From the NCBI RefSeq assembly GCF_042610425.1, contig NZ_JBGJZM010000001.1, positions 186,001-250,000 of the forward strand: a DNA stretch of 64,000 nucleotides, in the 5' to 3' direction. The translations under genes and the position numbers were made by a program. Numbering within the stretch: position 1 is the first letter of the stretch; each line of letters opens with the position of its first letter. Positions 8,600 to 16,907 of this stretch are shown one piece after another. Source of the stretch: Ectobacillus sp042610425 (GTDB taxonomy: Bacteria > Bacillota > Bacilli > Bacillales > Bacillaceae_G). The notes below the pieces were generated by a model that saw only the letters and a program-made list of their open reading frames with translations, made no database searches and was not told the DNA's origin.

Positions 8600-10387
8600 A
8601 TGAAAGAGCATTTACGAGAAAAACTTGCAATTTTACCTGATCAGCCTGGCTGCTACTTAATGAAAGACAAGCAAGGAACGATCATTTATGTAGGGAAAGC
8701 AAAGGTGCTAAAAAATCGAGTACGATCGTATTTTACAGGCACTCATGATGGAAAAACATATCGACTGGTTAATGAAATTGTCGATTTTGAATACATTGTT
8801 ACATCCTCTAATTTAGAGGCGCTTATACTCGAAATGAATTTAATAAAAAAATACGATCCAAAGTATAATATTATGCTCAAGGATGATAAGAGCTATCCAT
8901 TTATTAAAATTACAAATGAACCTCATCCTCGTCTACTTATAACAAGAAATGTAAAAAAGGATAAGGGGAAATATTTCGGTCCCTATCCGAATTCGTCGGC
9001 GGCATATGAAACAAAGAAGTTGCTTGACCGGATGTATCCGCTTCGTAAATGCGCTCATATTCCGGATAAGGTATGCTTGTATTATCATATGGGACAGTGC
9101 CTAGCTCCTTGCGTGAAGGACGTTACAGAAGAGGAGAATAAACAGATTGTGGATGAAATCATTCGCTTTCTAAGTGGCGGTCAAAGTGAAATACGTCAAG
9201 ATTTGGAGAAGAAAATGTTTGAAGCTTCCGAAAAGCTTGAATTTGAACGAGCAAAAGAATTGCGTGATCAAATTGCATACATTGATTCATTGATGGAGAA
9301 GCAGAAAATGCTCATGGCAGATTTGGTTGACCGCGACGTATTTGGCTATGCTGTAGATAAAGGATGGATGTGCGTACAAGTATTTTTCGTACGCCGTGGA
9401 AAACTTATTGAACGTGATGTTTCTATGTTTCCCATTTATGATGAACCAGAGGAAGAGTTTTTAACATTTATCGGTCAATTTTACGCACAAGACCAAAACG
9501 TCAAACCAAAAGAAATAGTCTTACCGAGTAGTATTGACCATGACATTGTAACAAAGTTTCTAGAAGTAGAAGCTATGCAACCGAAAAAAGGAAAAAAGAA
9601 AGAATTAGTTGAATTAGCTGCTAAAAATGCGCGCATCGCACTAGAGGAAAAGTTTCAGTTAATTGAGCGCGATGAGGAACGTACCATTAAAGCTGTTGAA
9701 AATCTAGGATTACGGGCAAGCATCCCTACGCCGCTGCGGATAGAAGCCTTCGATAATTCTAACATTCAAGGAAGCAATCCAGTTTCTGCTATGGTTGTAT
9801 TTATAGATGGAAAGCCAGCGAAAAAAGAGTATCGGAAATATAAAATAAAAACCGTACAGGGTCCAGATGATTATGAATCCATGAGGGAAGTAGTTCGTAG
9901 AAGATATTCGCGTGCATTAAAAGAACAGTTACCGTTACCTGACCTAATTGTCATTGATGGAGGGAAAGGACAACTAGCAGCTGCTGAGGATGTACTAGTG
10001 AATGAATTAGATTTGCATATTCCCATTGCTGGTTTAGTAAAGGATGATAAACATCGCACTGCCCAGCTTGTAATTGGAAATCCTCCGGTTCCTATTGAAT
10101 TAGGAAGAAACAGTCAGGAATTTTATTTACTTCAGCGCATACAAGATGAAGTGCATCGATTTGCCATTACGTTTCATCGTCAGCTCCACGGAAAATCAGC
10201 TATTTCATCAGAATTAGATCAAATTCCAGGAATTGGAGAGAAACGAAAGAAATCTTTGCTTAAGTTTTTCGGCTCCTTGAAAAAATTAAAAGAGGCAACA
10301 ATGGATGATATTTGTGTGGCAGGTATGCCAAAGAACATTGCTTCTGTAATTTATGAGCATTTTCATAATAATGGAGATGGAGCATAG
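8600..10387 (+). CDS. uvrC: excinuclease ABC subunit C
   Basis: 595 aa, the endonuclease that makes both incisions in nucleotide excision repair. Order: GIY-YIG domain (PGCYLMKDKQGTIIYVGKAK, residues about 14-35), cysteine-rich YPLRKCAHIPD...CLYYHMGQCLAPC, UVR domain, RNase H-like 3' nuclease domain (EAFDNSNIQGSNPV..., DLIVIDGGKGQL) and tandem HhH at the end (IPGIGEKRKKSLLKFFGSL). The frame opens with TTG 8591; ATG 8600 has GAGGGAG 9-10 bases upstream and fits homologues. Preceded by trxA and followed by yslB as in B. subtilis. Confidence 0.96.
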   Translation: MKEHLREKLAILPDQPGCYLMKDKQGTIIYVGKAKVLKNRVRSYFTGTHDGKTYRLVNEIVDFEYIVTSSNLEALILEMNLIKKYDPKYNIMLKDDKSYPFIKITNEPHPRLLITRNVKKDKGKYFGPYPNSSAAYETKKLLDRMYPLRKCAHIPDKVCLYYHMGQCLAPCVKDVTEEENKQIVDEIIRFLSGGQSEIRQDLEKKMFEASEKLEFERAKELRDQIAYIDSLMEKQKMLMADLVDRDVFGYAVDKGWMCVQVFFVRRGKLIERDVSMFPIYDEPEEEFLTFIGQFYAQDQNVKPKEIVLPSSIDHDIVTKFLEVEAMQPKKGKKKELVELAAKNARIALEEKFQLIERDEERTIKAVENLGLRASIPTPLRIEAFDNSNIQGSNPVSAMVVFIDGKPAKKEYRKYKIKTVQGPDDYESMREVVRRRYSRALKEQLPLPDLIVIDGGKGQLAAAEDVLVNELDLHIPIAGLVKDDKHRTAQLVIGNPPVPIELGRNSQEFYLLQRIQDEVHRFAITFHRQLHGKSAISSELDQIPGIGEKRKKSLLKFFGSLKKLKEATMDDICVAGMPKNIASVIYEHFHNNGDGA

Positions 10388-10394
10388 ATGTATA

Positions 10395-10430
10395 ATTCCC
10401 TTGGTAGAAGGTCTCCTCTACCGAGGGAAT
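10395..10430 (+). terminator. hairpin after uvrC
   Basis: 14-bp stem ATTCCCTTGGTAGA/TCTACCGAGGGAAT (one G-T pair) directly after the uvrC stop; no clean T tract follows, so terminator function is probable rather than certain. Confidence 0.6.
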
Positions 10431-10445
10431 CTCGAGGTTTAACAT

Positions 10446-10474
10446 TTCTGACTGCTACAGGGTAGCAATCAGAA
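10446..10474 (-). terminator. hairpin after yslB
   Basis: 13-bp stem TTCTGACTGCTAC/GTAGCAATCAGAA with one mismatch and a 3-base loop, lying between the convergent ends of uvrC and yslB. Confidence 0.55.
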
Positions 10475-10477
10475 ATT

Positions 10478-10930
10478 CTATATTTCTGCATCCAATATAT
10501 CTTTTGGATCCCACTGAACAATAAATTGAACTTTTTCTGTTCGCTTTTTCTGATCCTCATATGTTTCCGCTGTAACACCACGTTGCTTTTGAATCTGTCC
10601 TGCAAGAAATCCTGCCTCTAGTTGATAAGTAGTACTTTGTTTCTTCTGATAACGGTCTGAAATAAAAGGGCTCATTAATTGAAAATGCATTTCATTTTTC
10701 TTTTGCTCAGATACTGTTAGCGTACCCCAACAAGCCTTATCAAAAAAAGTAATAATATCTTCTATTGTTTCTAGTGGGTAACGTTGAACTAAGCTTTTTC
10801 CAGCCCAGTATAAAATGCGATCGGCTTCTTTGCCAAGTAAATCCGGTATTAAATCATCTCGAAGTAATTGAACTGCAAGAGGATGGATTGGTATATTATT
10901 TAATTCATCTTGAGTCACAAGTTTACTCAC
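10478..10930 (-). CDS. yslB: YslB family protein (DUF2507)
   Basis: 150 aa. Matches YslB/DUF2507 in length, in the LRDDLIPDLLG...ILYWAGKSLVQRYPL core, and in position between uvrC and sdhC on the opposite strand. The family resembles the V4R/heme-NO-binding-like fold and its role is not established; the link here to heme protein genes is only positional. GTG start with GAGGGG upstream. Confidence 0.85.
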   Translation of the reverse strand: MSKLVTQDELNNIPIHPLAVQLLRDDLIPDLLGKEADRILYWAGKSLVQRYPLETIEDIITFFDKACWGTLTVSEQKKNEMHFQLMSPFISDRYQKKQSTTYQLEAGFLAGQIQKQRGVTAETYEDQKKRTEKVQFIVQWDPKDILDAEI

Positions 10931-11093
10931 TGTATTTCCCCTCTTTCTTTTCAGAGAATATTATATAACATTTCCTAAAAAGAGACACTTCTATTTATTC
11001 GCACTTTCATAAAAAACTTGCTAATATTATACATATTTAATACGAAATATATATGTTTTTTAAACTTTTTGTGAAAATTATGAATCCGTTTTC

Positions 11094-11123
11094 TTGACGC
11101 TATCTAAAGAATAGGAGTAAAAT
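11094..11123 (+). promoter_or_regulatory. sigma-A promoter of sdhCAB
   Basis: TTGACG (11094-11099), an 18-base spacer and TAAAAT (11118-11123). About 130 bases of leader follow before sdhC. The rest of the 320-base gap between yslB and sdhC is AT-rich; I see no other element in it. Confidence 0.6.
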
Positions 11124-11253
11124 GAACTTGTCATAAATTATGCTCAAATATTTTGAATACTTACACCGTTTTTCTTTACAATAAAAGGAGAAAAACACTA
11201 TTATTATGTCTTAATTTATGATCTTAGCTAAACTTCGAGGGGGTAATGGGGAA

Positions 11254-11880
11254 ATGAAAGGCCGTGAATATGGATATCGTAAATGGCATTCTTTGCTGGG
11301 AGTAATTCCAGTAGGGCTCTTCTTGACACAACATATGGTAGTAAACCACTTTGCAACTGGAGGGGCTTCAGCATTTAACCAAGCTGCATTATTTATGGAA
11401 AACTTGCCATTCCGAACTTTCCTAGAAATCTTTGTTATCTTTTTACCATTGTTATATCATGCAGTATACGGGTTATATATTGCCTTTACTGGTACTAGCA
11501 ATGTCAATCGGTTTGGATTTTTCCGTAACTGGATGTACATACTTCAACGTGTTTCAGGAGTATTTACACTAATCTTCCTTGCTTGGCACATTTGGGAAAC
11601 GAGAATTCAAGCAGCATTAGGTCAAACAGTTAACTTTGATATGATGAAACACATTTTAGAAAACCCAGCTATGTTTGCGTTTTATGTAGTGGGTGTAGTA
11701 TCTGCAATTTTTCACCTTTCTAACGGCTTATGGTCATTCTGTGTTAGTTGGGGAATTACAGTTTCACCTCGCTCACAACGTATTTCTACGTATATAACAA
11801 TGGCTATATTTATTGCTCTTTCTGTTGTTGGAGTAAGTTCATTGTTTGCGTTTGTAGATCCACAGCTAGCAAATATGTAA
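11254..11880 (+). CDS. sdhC: succinate dehydrogenase cytochrome b558 subunit
   Basis: 208 aa with five membrane segments and conserved His residues (RKWHSLLGVIP, FLTQHMVVNHF, LLYHAVYG, LAWHIWET, FHLSNGLW), the type-B diheme anchor that passes electrons from SdhAB to menaquinone. The frame opens at ATG 11218, but ATG 11254 with GAGGGGG about 10 bases upstream fits the family start. First gene of sdhCAB; stop and sdhA start are only 12 bases apart. Confidence 0.95.
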   Translation: MKGREYGYRKWHSLLGVIPVGLFLTQHMVVNHFATGGASAFNQAALFMENLPFRTFLEIFVIFLPLLYHAVYGLYIAFTGTSNVNRFGFFRNWMYILQRVSGVFTLIFLAWHIWETRIQAALGQTVNFDMMKHILENPAMFAFYVVGVVSAIFHLSNGLWSFCVSWGITVSPRSQRISTYITMAIFIALSVVGVSSLFAFVDPQLANM

Positions 11881-11892
11881 GGAGTGGAAAAG

Positions 11893-13695
11893 ATGGAAGG
11901 AAAACTAGTAATAGTTGGCGGTGGCTTAGCAGGCCTAATGGCAACAATTAAGGCTACAGAAGCTGGAATGAAAGTTGACTTAATTTCTTTAGTTCCAGTA
12001 AAACGTTCTCACTCAGTTTGTGCACAAGGTGGTATTAACGGTGCCGTTAATACGAAGGGTGAAGGGGATTCGCCTTGGGATCATTTCGATGATACTGTAT
12101 ATGGTGGGGACTTCTTAGCGGATCAACCGCCTGTAAAGGGTATGGCTGATGCTGCTCCTGGAATTATTCACTTAATGGATCGTATGGGTGTAATGTTTAA
12201 CCGTACTCCAGAAGGATTACTTGACTTCCGTCGTTTTGGTGGAACACAATTTCATAGAACAGCATTTGCTGGAGCAACGACTGGACAACAATTACTATAT
12301 GCGCTTGACGAACAAGTACGTCGCCAAGAAGTAGCAGGACTTGTTACAAAGTATGAAGGATGGGAATTCCTTCGTCTTATTCTTGATGATGCTGGTGTAG
12401 GTAAAGGAATCGTTGCACAAAACTTAACTTCTATGGAAATTAAAAGCTTCCCTGCTGATGCTGTTATTATGGCAAGTGGTGGACCGGGAATTATTTTCGG
12501 AAAATCTACTAACTCTATGATTAACACAGGTACTGCAGCTGCAGCTGTGTACAAGCAAGGTGCAACTTATGCGAACGGCGAATTTATTCAAATTCACCCA
12601 ACTGCTATTCCTGGGGATGATAAGCTTCGTCTAATGAGTGAATCAGCACGTGGTGAAGGCGGTCGTATTTGGACATATAAAGATGGTAAACCTTGGTACT
12701 TCTTGGAAGAAAAGTACCCTGCATATGGTAACCTTGTTCCTCGTGATATTGCAACGCGTGAAATTTTCCATGCTTGTATTGATTTGAAGCTTGGAATTAA
12801 CGGGGAAAACATGGTTTATCTTGACCTTTCTCATAAAGATCCAAAAGAACTTGATATTAAGCTTGGTGGTATCATCGAAATTTACGAAAAATTTACTGGT
12901 GATGATCCTCGTAAAGTACCAATGAAAATTTTCCCTGCGGTTCACTATTCAATGGGCGGACTATGGGTTGACTATGAACAACATACAAGTATTCCTGGTG
13001 TGTTTGCAGCCGGAGAATGTGATTTCTCTATGCACGGCGGAAACCGCTTAGGTGCAAATTCATTGTTATCTGCTATTTACGGTGGTATGATTGCAGGACC
13101 AAATGCAGTTAAATATATTCAAGGTCTTGAACACTCCACTGATTCCGTTTCTTCTAAAGTATTTGAACAACATGTTTTAGCTGAAACAGAACGCTATAAT
13201 AATATTCTATCTCTTGATGGTAATGAAAATGCTTATGTACTTCATAAAGAACTTGGAGAATGGATGACTAATAACGTAACGGTTGTTCGTTACAACAAAA
13301 CTTTATTAGAAACTGACAATAAAATTCAAGAACTTATGGAACGTTATAAGAAAATTAATATTACTGATACAACAAAATGGAGTAACCAAGGTGCTTCCTT
13401 TACTCGTCAGTTAGAAAATATGCTTGATTTAGCTCGTGTTATTACACTTGGAGCATATAACCGTAATGAAAGCCGCGGGGCGCATTACAAGCCAGAATTC
13501 CCAGAACGCGATGATGATAACTTCTTAAAACATACAATGGCTAATTTCGATGCTACAAATCGTGCACCAAAATTAAGCTATAAAGATGTAGATACATCTC
13601 TTATTGCACCGCGTAAACGTGATTACACAACACTACACGAAAAGGCTAAAAAGCCAGATGAAATAGATTCGAAGGGAGATAAGCAACATGTCTGA
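11893..13695 (+). CDS. sdhA: succinate dehydrogenase flavoprotein subunit
   Basis: 600 aa, FAD-binding succinate:quinone oxidoreductase catalytic subunit. The N-terminal Rossmann motif GGGLAGLMATIKA, the FAD-attachment segment KRSHSVCAQGGINGAVN, substrate-binding HPTAIPGDD..RGEGGR, and HYSMGGLWVD...AAGECDFSMHGGNRLGANSLL are all present. A GTG at 11884 lies inside the AAGGAG site, so ATG 11893 is the start. It overlaps sdhB by 8 bases, suggesting translational coupling. Confidence 0.97.
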   Translation: MEGKLVIVGGGLAGLMATIKATEAGMKVDLISLVPVKRSHSVCAQGGINGAVNTKGEGDSPWDHFDDTVYGGDFLADQPPVKGMADAAPGIIHLMDRMGVMFNRTPEGLLDFRRFGGTQFHRTAFAGATTGQQLLYALDEQVRRQEVAGLVTKYEGWEFLRLILDDAGVGKGIVAQNLTSMEIKSFPADAVIMASGGPGIIFGKSTNSMINTGTAAAAVYKQGATYANGEFIQIHPTAIPGDDKLRLMSESARGEGGRIWTYKDGKPWYFLEEKYPAYGNLVPRDIATREIFHACIDLKLGINGENMVYLDLSHKDPKELDIKLGGIIEIYEKFTGDDPRKVPMKIFPAVHYSMGGLWVDYEQHTSIPGVFAAGECDFSMHGGNRLGANSLLSAIYGGMIAGPNAVKYIQGLEHSTDSVSSKVFEQHVLAETERYNNILSLDGNENAYVLHKELGEWMTNNVTVVRYNKTLLETDNKIQELMERYKKINITDTTKWSNQGASFTRQLENMLDLARVITLGAYNRNESRGAHYKPEFPERDDDNFLKHTMANFDATNRAPKLSYKDVDTSLIAPRKRDYTTLHEKAKKPDEIDSKGDKQHV

Positions 13696-14449
13696 TAAAA
13701 CAGTTCGTTTTATTATTACGAGACAAGATTCCCCAGACTCTGCACCATACGAACAAGAATTTGAAGTTCCTTATCGCCCAAATATGAATGTTATTTCAGC
13801 GTTAATGGAAATTCGTCGTAACCCAGTTGATGTAAAGGGGAATACAGTAGTACCTGTAGCTTGGGATATGAACTGCTTAGAAGAAGTATGTGGTGCTTGC
13901 TCCATGGTTATTAATGGAAAGCCACGTCAATCTTGTACAGCACTAATCGATAAATTAGAACAACCTGTTCATTTAGCACCAATGAAAACATTCCCTGTTA
14001 TTCGCGACCTACAAATCGATCGTAGCAGAATGTTTAATGCACTTAAGAGAGTAAAGGCTTGGATTCCAATTGACGGAACATATGATTTAGGACCTGGACC
14101 AAGAATGCCTGAGAAAAAACGTCAATGGGCTTATGAACTTTCTAAATGTATGACTTGTGGTGTTTGTTTAGAAGCATGTCCGAACGTAAATAGCAACGCT
14201 AGCTTCATCGGACCAGCTCCGCTCTCACAAGTACGCTTATTTAATTCACATCCAACGGGTGCAATGCATAAGGCAGATCGCTTACATGCACTTATGGGTG
14301 ACGGCGGACTTGCAAACTGCGGTAATTCACAAAACTGTGTTCAATCTTGTCCTAAGGGAATTCCTCTTACGACTTCTATTGCAGCACTTAATCGTGAAAC
14401 ATCTATTCAATCATTCAAAGACTTTTTCGGTAGCGATAATAACTACTAA
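13688..14449 (+). CDS. sdhB: succinate dehydrogenase iron-sulfur subunit
   Basis: 253 aa. [2Fe-2S] domain with CLEEVCGACSMVINGKPRQSC (residues about 58-78) and the [4Fe-4S]/[3Fe-4S] domain with CMTCGVCLEACP and CVQSCPKGIPL. Conducts electrons from SdhA FAD to SdhC heme. Last gene of the operon, followed by a strong terminator. Confidence 0.97.
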   Translation: MSDKTVRFIITRQDSPDSAPYEQEFEVPYRPNMNVISALMEIRRNPVDVKGNTVVPVAWDMNCLEEVCGACSMVINGKPRQSCTALIDKLEQPVHLAPMKTFPVIRDLQIDRSRMFNALKRVKAWIPIDGTYDLGPGPRMPEKKRQWAYELSKCMTCGVCLEACPNVNSNASFIGPAPLSQVRLFNSHPTGAMHKADRLHALMGDGGLANCGNSQNCVQSCPKGIPLTTSIAALNRETSIQSFKDFFGSDNNY

Positions 14450-14461
14450 TATGTAGTGTTG

Positions 14462-14494
14462 CCTCTTCCCTTATTAAGGGAAGAGGTGATTTTT
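14462..14494 (+). terminator. intrinsic terminator after sdhB
   Basis: Perfect 11-bp stem CCTCTTCCCTT/AAGGGAAGAGG with a 3-base loop, then TGATTTTT. Confidence 0.9.
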
Positions 14495-14511
14495 ATAAGG
14501 AGAGTTAACAA

Positions 14512-14973
14512 GTGAAGAATATTTCGTACATTGATGATTTGACAGCATGGGAAAAAGAATTTTCTTTTTTCATTCCGCGTAAAGTACGATTTTCTGATAC
14601 GGATATGTTTGGACATTTGAACAATAAAAAAACGTTCACATATTTTGAAGATGCATGTCTAGAGCTTTTCAAACAGTTCGGGTTTACTGAAGAGTGGATG
14701 AAAAAGGATGCCGAAAAGATTATTGTTGTAGCCAGCATGCAATGTGACTACGTGCATCAAGTTTTTTATGATGAGGATCTAAAGGTGTACATAAAGATAC
14801 ATAAAGTAGGAACATCCTCTATAGAACTTCATTTCATGATTAAGAATGAGCCAGGTGATATTACTGCAGTTGGTCGTAGTACAATGGTTCAAGTAAATAA
14901 AATCACTGGGAGGGGTTTTCCATGGTCAGAAGAATGGAAAGCAGACCTTCTACAAAAAGAATACGCACGTTAG
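14512..14973 (+). CDS. ysmA: acyl-CoA thioesterase, YbgC/4HBT-like (YsmA)
   Basis: 153 aa hotdog-fold protein. The 4HBT motif RFSDTDMFGHLNNKKTFTYFED (residues about 25-46) carries the Asp/His/Asn pattern. GTG start with AAGGAGAG about 8 bases upstream. In B. subtilis the same gene (ysmA) follows sdhB. The natural acyl-CoA substrate is not known. Confidence 0.85.
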   Translation: MKNISYIDDLTAWEKEFSFFIPRKVRFSDTDMFGHLNNKKTFTYFEDACLELFKQFGFTEEWMKKDAEKIIVVASMQCDYVHQVFYDEDLKVYIKIHKVGTSSIELHFMIKNEPGDITAVGRSTMVQVNKITGRGFPWSEEWKADLLQKEYAR

Positions 14974-14979
14974 AAAAGT

Positions 14980-15012
14980 GAACAGATATAAGAATTTGTT
15001 CCTTTTTTTTCT
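14980..15012 (+). terminator. weak terminator after ysmA
   Basis: Short GAACA/TGTTC stem followed by a long T tract (CTTTTTTTT). Confidence 0.5.
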
Positions 15013-15048
15013 TGAGAACTGGTGAAACAAATGAATAAAATTCAATAG

Positions 15049-15085
15049 AAAAGACCGTCTAACATTATCAGTTTGACGGTCTTTT
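15049..15085 (-). terminator. bidirectional terminator between ysmA and vanY-like gene
   Basis: 15-bp stem (AAAAGACCGTC...GACGGTCTTTT, one inner mismatch) placed directly after the stop codon of the minus-strand gene. Confidence 0.75.
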
Positions 15086-15090
15086 CTACA

Positions 15091-15873
15091 TCATTTATTT
15101 TTTACAGCTTCTTCTAATGTAAGTTGGTGATTATAGATATAGGTTGCCTGTGGATTTCCCACGTATCGAATGTGCCATGGTTCATAGGCATATCCGGTAA
15201 TAGTGGTTTTATCTTCCGGATAACTAATAATAAAACCGAATTCATGAGCATGATCTTTTAACCATTTACCTTCTGGAGTATCACCAAACGTTTCGTTTAA
15301 TTCCATTAATAAGGATTTAGATGTAACATCAGCAGCCAGCCCTGTTTGATGTTCACTTGTTCCTGGAAGAGCGCTATACTGCTCGGCACTTTGCTTTCCT
15401 TGTTTCTTTACGTAAGAATTAAACAGTTGTTCTTGTGATTGATATGACCGATAGCCCGAGACTAAATACAATGTAATATCGTCTTTCTTTGCTTGCTTAA
15501 ACAAATTTTCTAAAGAATTAGCCGCTTCTTTACGTAAGGTTGGATGAGCAGTTTTGTCACCTGCATTGAAAAGAACGTCTGGCTTTACAAGATCTTCAGG
15601 AACATAATTGGATGGAAGCTTGCGTTGTTTATCAACAAGCACCAATAGGGAAGAGGGATTCGTAACAATGTTTGAATCTCCTTCTTTTTGCAAGGTTTCA
15701 TCATAGCCAGGAAAAGTAGGTTTACTGTTTGTTGTACTAGCACTTCCTTGACTATTTTGTGTAGACGAAGCATTTCCTTTCGCTTTGTCAGCTAATACAT
15801 AATTACGAAAGATTACAATAGACGATATTACGATAGTAAAGATTATGAGTAGTGGTAGTAAAAATTTCTTCAT
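15091..15873 (-). CDS. membrane-anchored D,D-carboxypeptidase, VanY/YodJ family
   Basis: 260 aa. N-terminal membrane segment or uncleaved signal (LLPLLIIFTIVISSIVIF, residues about 5-22), a Ser/Thr/Asn-rich linker, then a peptidase M15B domain: SGYRSYQSQEQLF, GTSEHQTGLAADVTS (zinc ligands His and Asp) and the EPWHIRYVG motif with the third ligand. Known for the family: removal of the terminal D-Ala from peptidoglycan stem peptides outside the cell. No vanH/A/X genes nearby, so nothing suggests glycopeptide resistance. Weak ribosome site (GAAAGGA at a long spacing). Confidence 0.85.
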   Translation of the reverse strand: MKKFLLPLLIIFTIVISSIVIFRNYVLADKAKGNASSTQNSQGSASTTNSKPTFPGYDETLQKEGDSNIVTNPSSLLVLVDKQRKLPSNYVPEDLVKPDVLFNAGDKTAHPTLRKEAANSLENLFKQAKKDDITLYLVSGYRSYQSQEQLFNSYVKKQGKQSAEQYSALPGTSEHQTGLAADVTSKSLLMELNETFGDTPEGKWLKDHAHEFGFIISYPEDKTTITGYAYEPWHIRYVGNPQATYIYNHQLTLEEAVKNK

Positions 15874-16015
15874 TTCGTTTCGAACTATTCCTTTCTACAT
15901 TCAAAGAGTTTCATGCTCTTCTAAATTATATCGGTTATACAATGAAATGAGAAGAAAAATCATCAGGAAGAAAAAGGACTACCTCTATATGTTAAGTAAA
16001 ATGGTTCATAGAGCA

Positions 16016-16633
16016 TTATAATTTCTGTACATCAATAATCCGAAACCCATTTTCTTCTAATTCTTCTCGCAAGGAAGGTAACTGAGAGAAAGTAAAATCC
16101 TTTCCTAGCGTAAAAATTAGCCGGCGAACATAGAGAGCTTTATTATCTAACGTAAGCAGGCTTTGAATGCCGGAATACTTTTTAAGCACTTTTGCTAATT
16201 TTCCAATTGCACCATTATAATCCTGTATCCCAACAGTAATTGTATACGATCCAGAATGAATGCCCCACGCATCTTCTAGCAGTTCAAAAATCTTCGAATG
16301 TGTCAAAATTCCTAAAAAGGATTGATTTTCATCTAGAACGGCAATGTATGGTAAACGTTTAATCGTAAAGAATACATTAAAAAAAGAGGAATTTTCGTAT
16401 ACAAAGACATTCTTGTCATCTAATAGTTCCATAATCGATGTATCTAGTGAATGTGCATGTTCTAAAATATCAACTTTATACAAATTTCCAAGATACTTAG
16501 TTTCAGTTGTATTTAGGACTGGAACACAACGATAGCCGGTTTTATTTAAATGTTCTAAAGCTTCTTTCAACGTAGCATCCTCTTTTAAATAAAGTACTTC
16601 TCGTTTTGGAACATAATTACCTTTCACCCTCAT
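16016..16633 (-). CDS. cbpA: CBS-pair plus ACT-like domain protein, CbpA type (candidate c-di-AMP receptor)
   Basis: 205 aa, soluble. Two CBS motifs (residues about 1-60 and 68-125, the second ending in FLGILTHSKIFELLEDAWG) are followed by an ACT-like C-terminal domain (GSYTITVGIQDYNGAIGKLAKVLKKYSG). This architecture matches Listeria CbpA (Lmo0553), which was found as a cyclic di-AMP binder. GGAGGA before ATG 16633. It is divergently transcribed from a CPA2 cation/proton antiporter, a plausible partner in K+/pH homeostasis. Binding of c-di-AMP is inferred, and AMP-type nucleotides are an alternative. Confidence 0.7.
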   Translation of the reverse strand: MRVKGNYVPKREVLYLKEDATLKEALEHLNKTGYRCVPVLNTTETKYLGNLYKVDILEHAHSLDTSIMELLDDKNVFVYENSSFFNVFFTIKRLPYIAVLDENQSFLGILTHSKIFELLEDAWGIHSGSYTITVGIQDYNGAIGKLAKVLKKYSGIQSLLTLDNKALYVRRLIFTLGKDFTFSQLPSLREELEENGFRIIDVQKL

Positions 16634-16786
16634 TGCCTATTCCTCCTCTATATATTGTTAAAGAAAATATACAATATACAAAAAATAAATGAAATGGATT
16701 TCAGGAAATATAATGAATTTGTCGTAAAGAAGCGGTTCTTATGTAGTATGGATTTAGAAATGATATACTTTAATTTGGAAATCATT

Positions 16787-16792
16787 TATAAT
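16787..16792 (+). promoter_or_regulatory. -10 box with flanking inverted repeat upstream of the antiporter gene
   Basis: A perfect TATAAT lies directly after an inverted repeat AAATGAT (about 16757-16764) / ATCATTT (about 16781-16787). No good -35 hexamer is present at the right distance, which would suit an activator- or repressor-controlled promoter. Confidence 0.4.
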
Positions 16793-16819
16793 GAAAGAAA
16801 TAAATAGTTTTGTAAGTCG

Positions 16820-16856
16820 GAGGAGCCTGTCATTTAGGCTCCTCTTTGTCTTTTTT
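16820..16856 (+). terminator. intrinsic terminator/attenuator in the antiporter leader
   Basis: Perfect 9-bp GC-rich stem GAGGAGCCT/AGGCTCCTC with a 7-base loop and TTTGTCTTTTTT. It lies about 50 bases before the antiporter start and after the only visible -10 box, so it should stop most transcripts unless read-through is regulated. Confidence 0.75.
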
Positions 16857-16907
16857 AGAAGAAAAAAAGTAGACTACGGGGTTTTAACAAAAAGAAGGGG
16901 GAAAAGC

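Noticed and set aside
8338..8640. 100-codon plus-strand frame between trxA and uvrC
   Set aside because: It crosses the trxA terminator and overlaps both genes in another frame; Phe/Tyr-rich and without start signals.
15091..15873. Glycopeptide resistance VanY
   Set aside because: No vanR/S/H/A/X neighbours; M15B carboxypeptidases of this type are ordinary in Bacillus.
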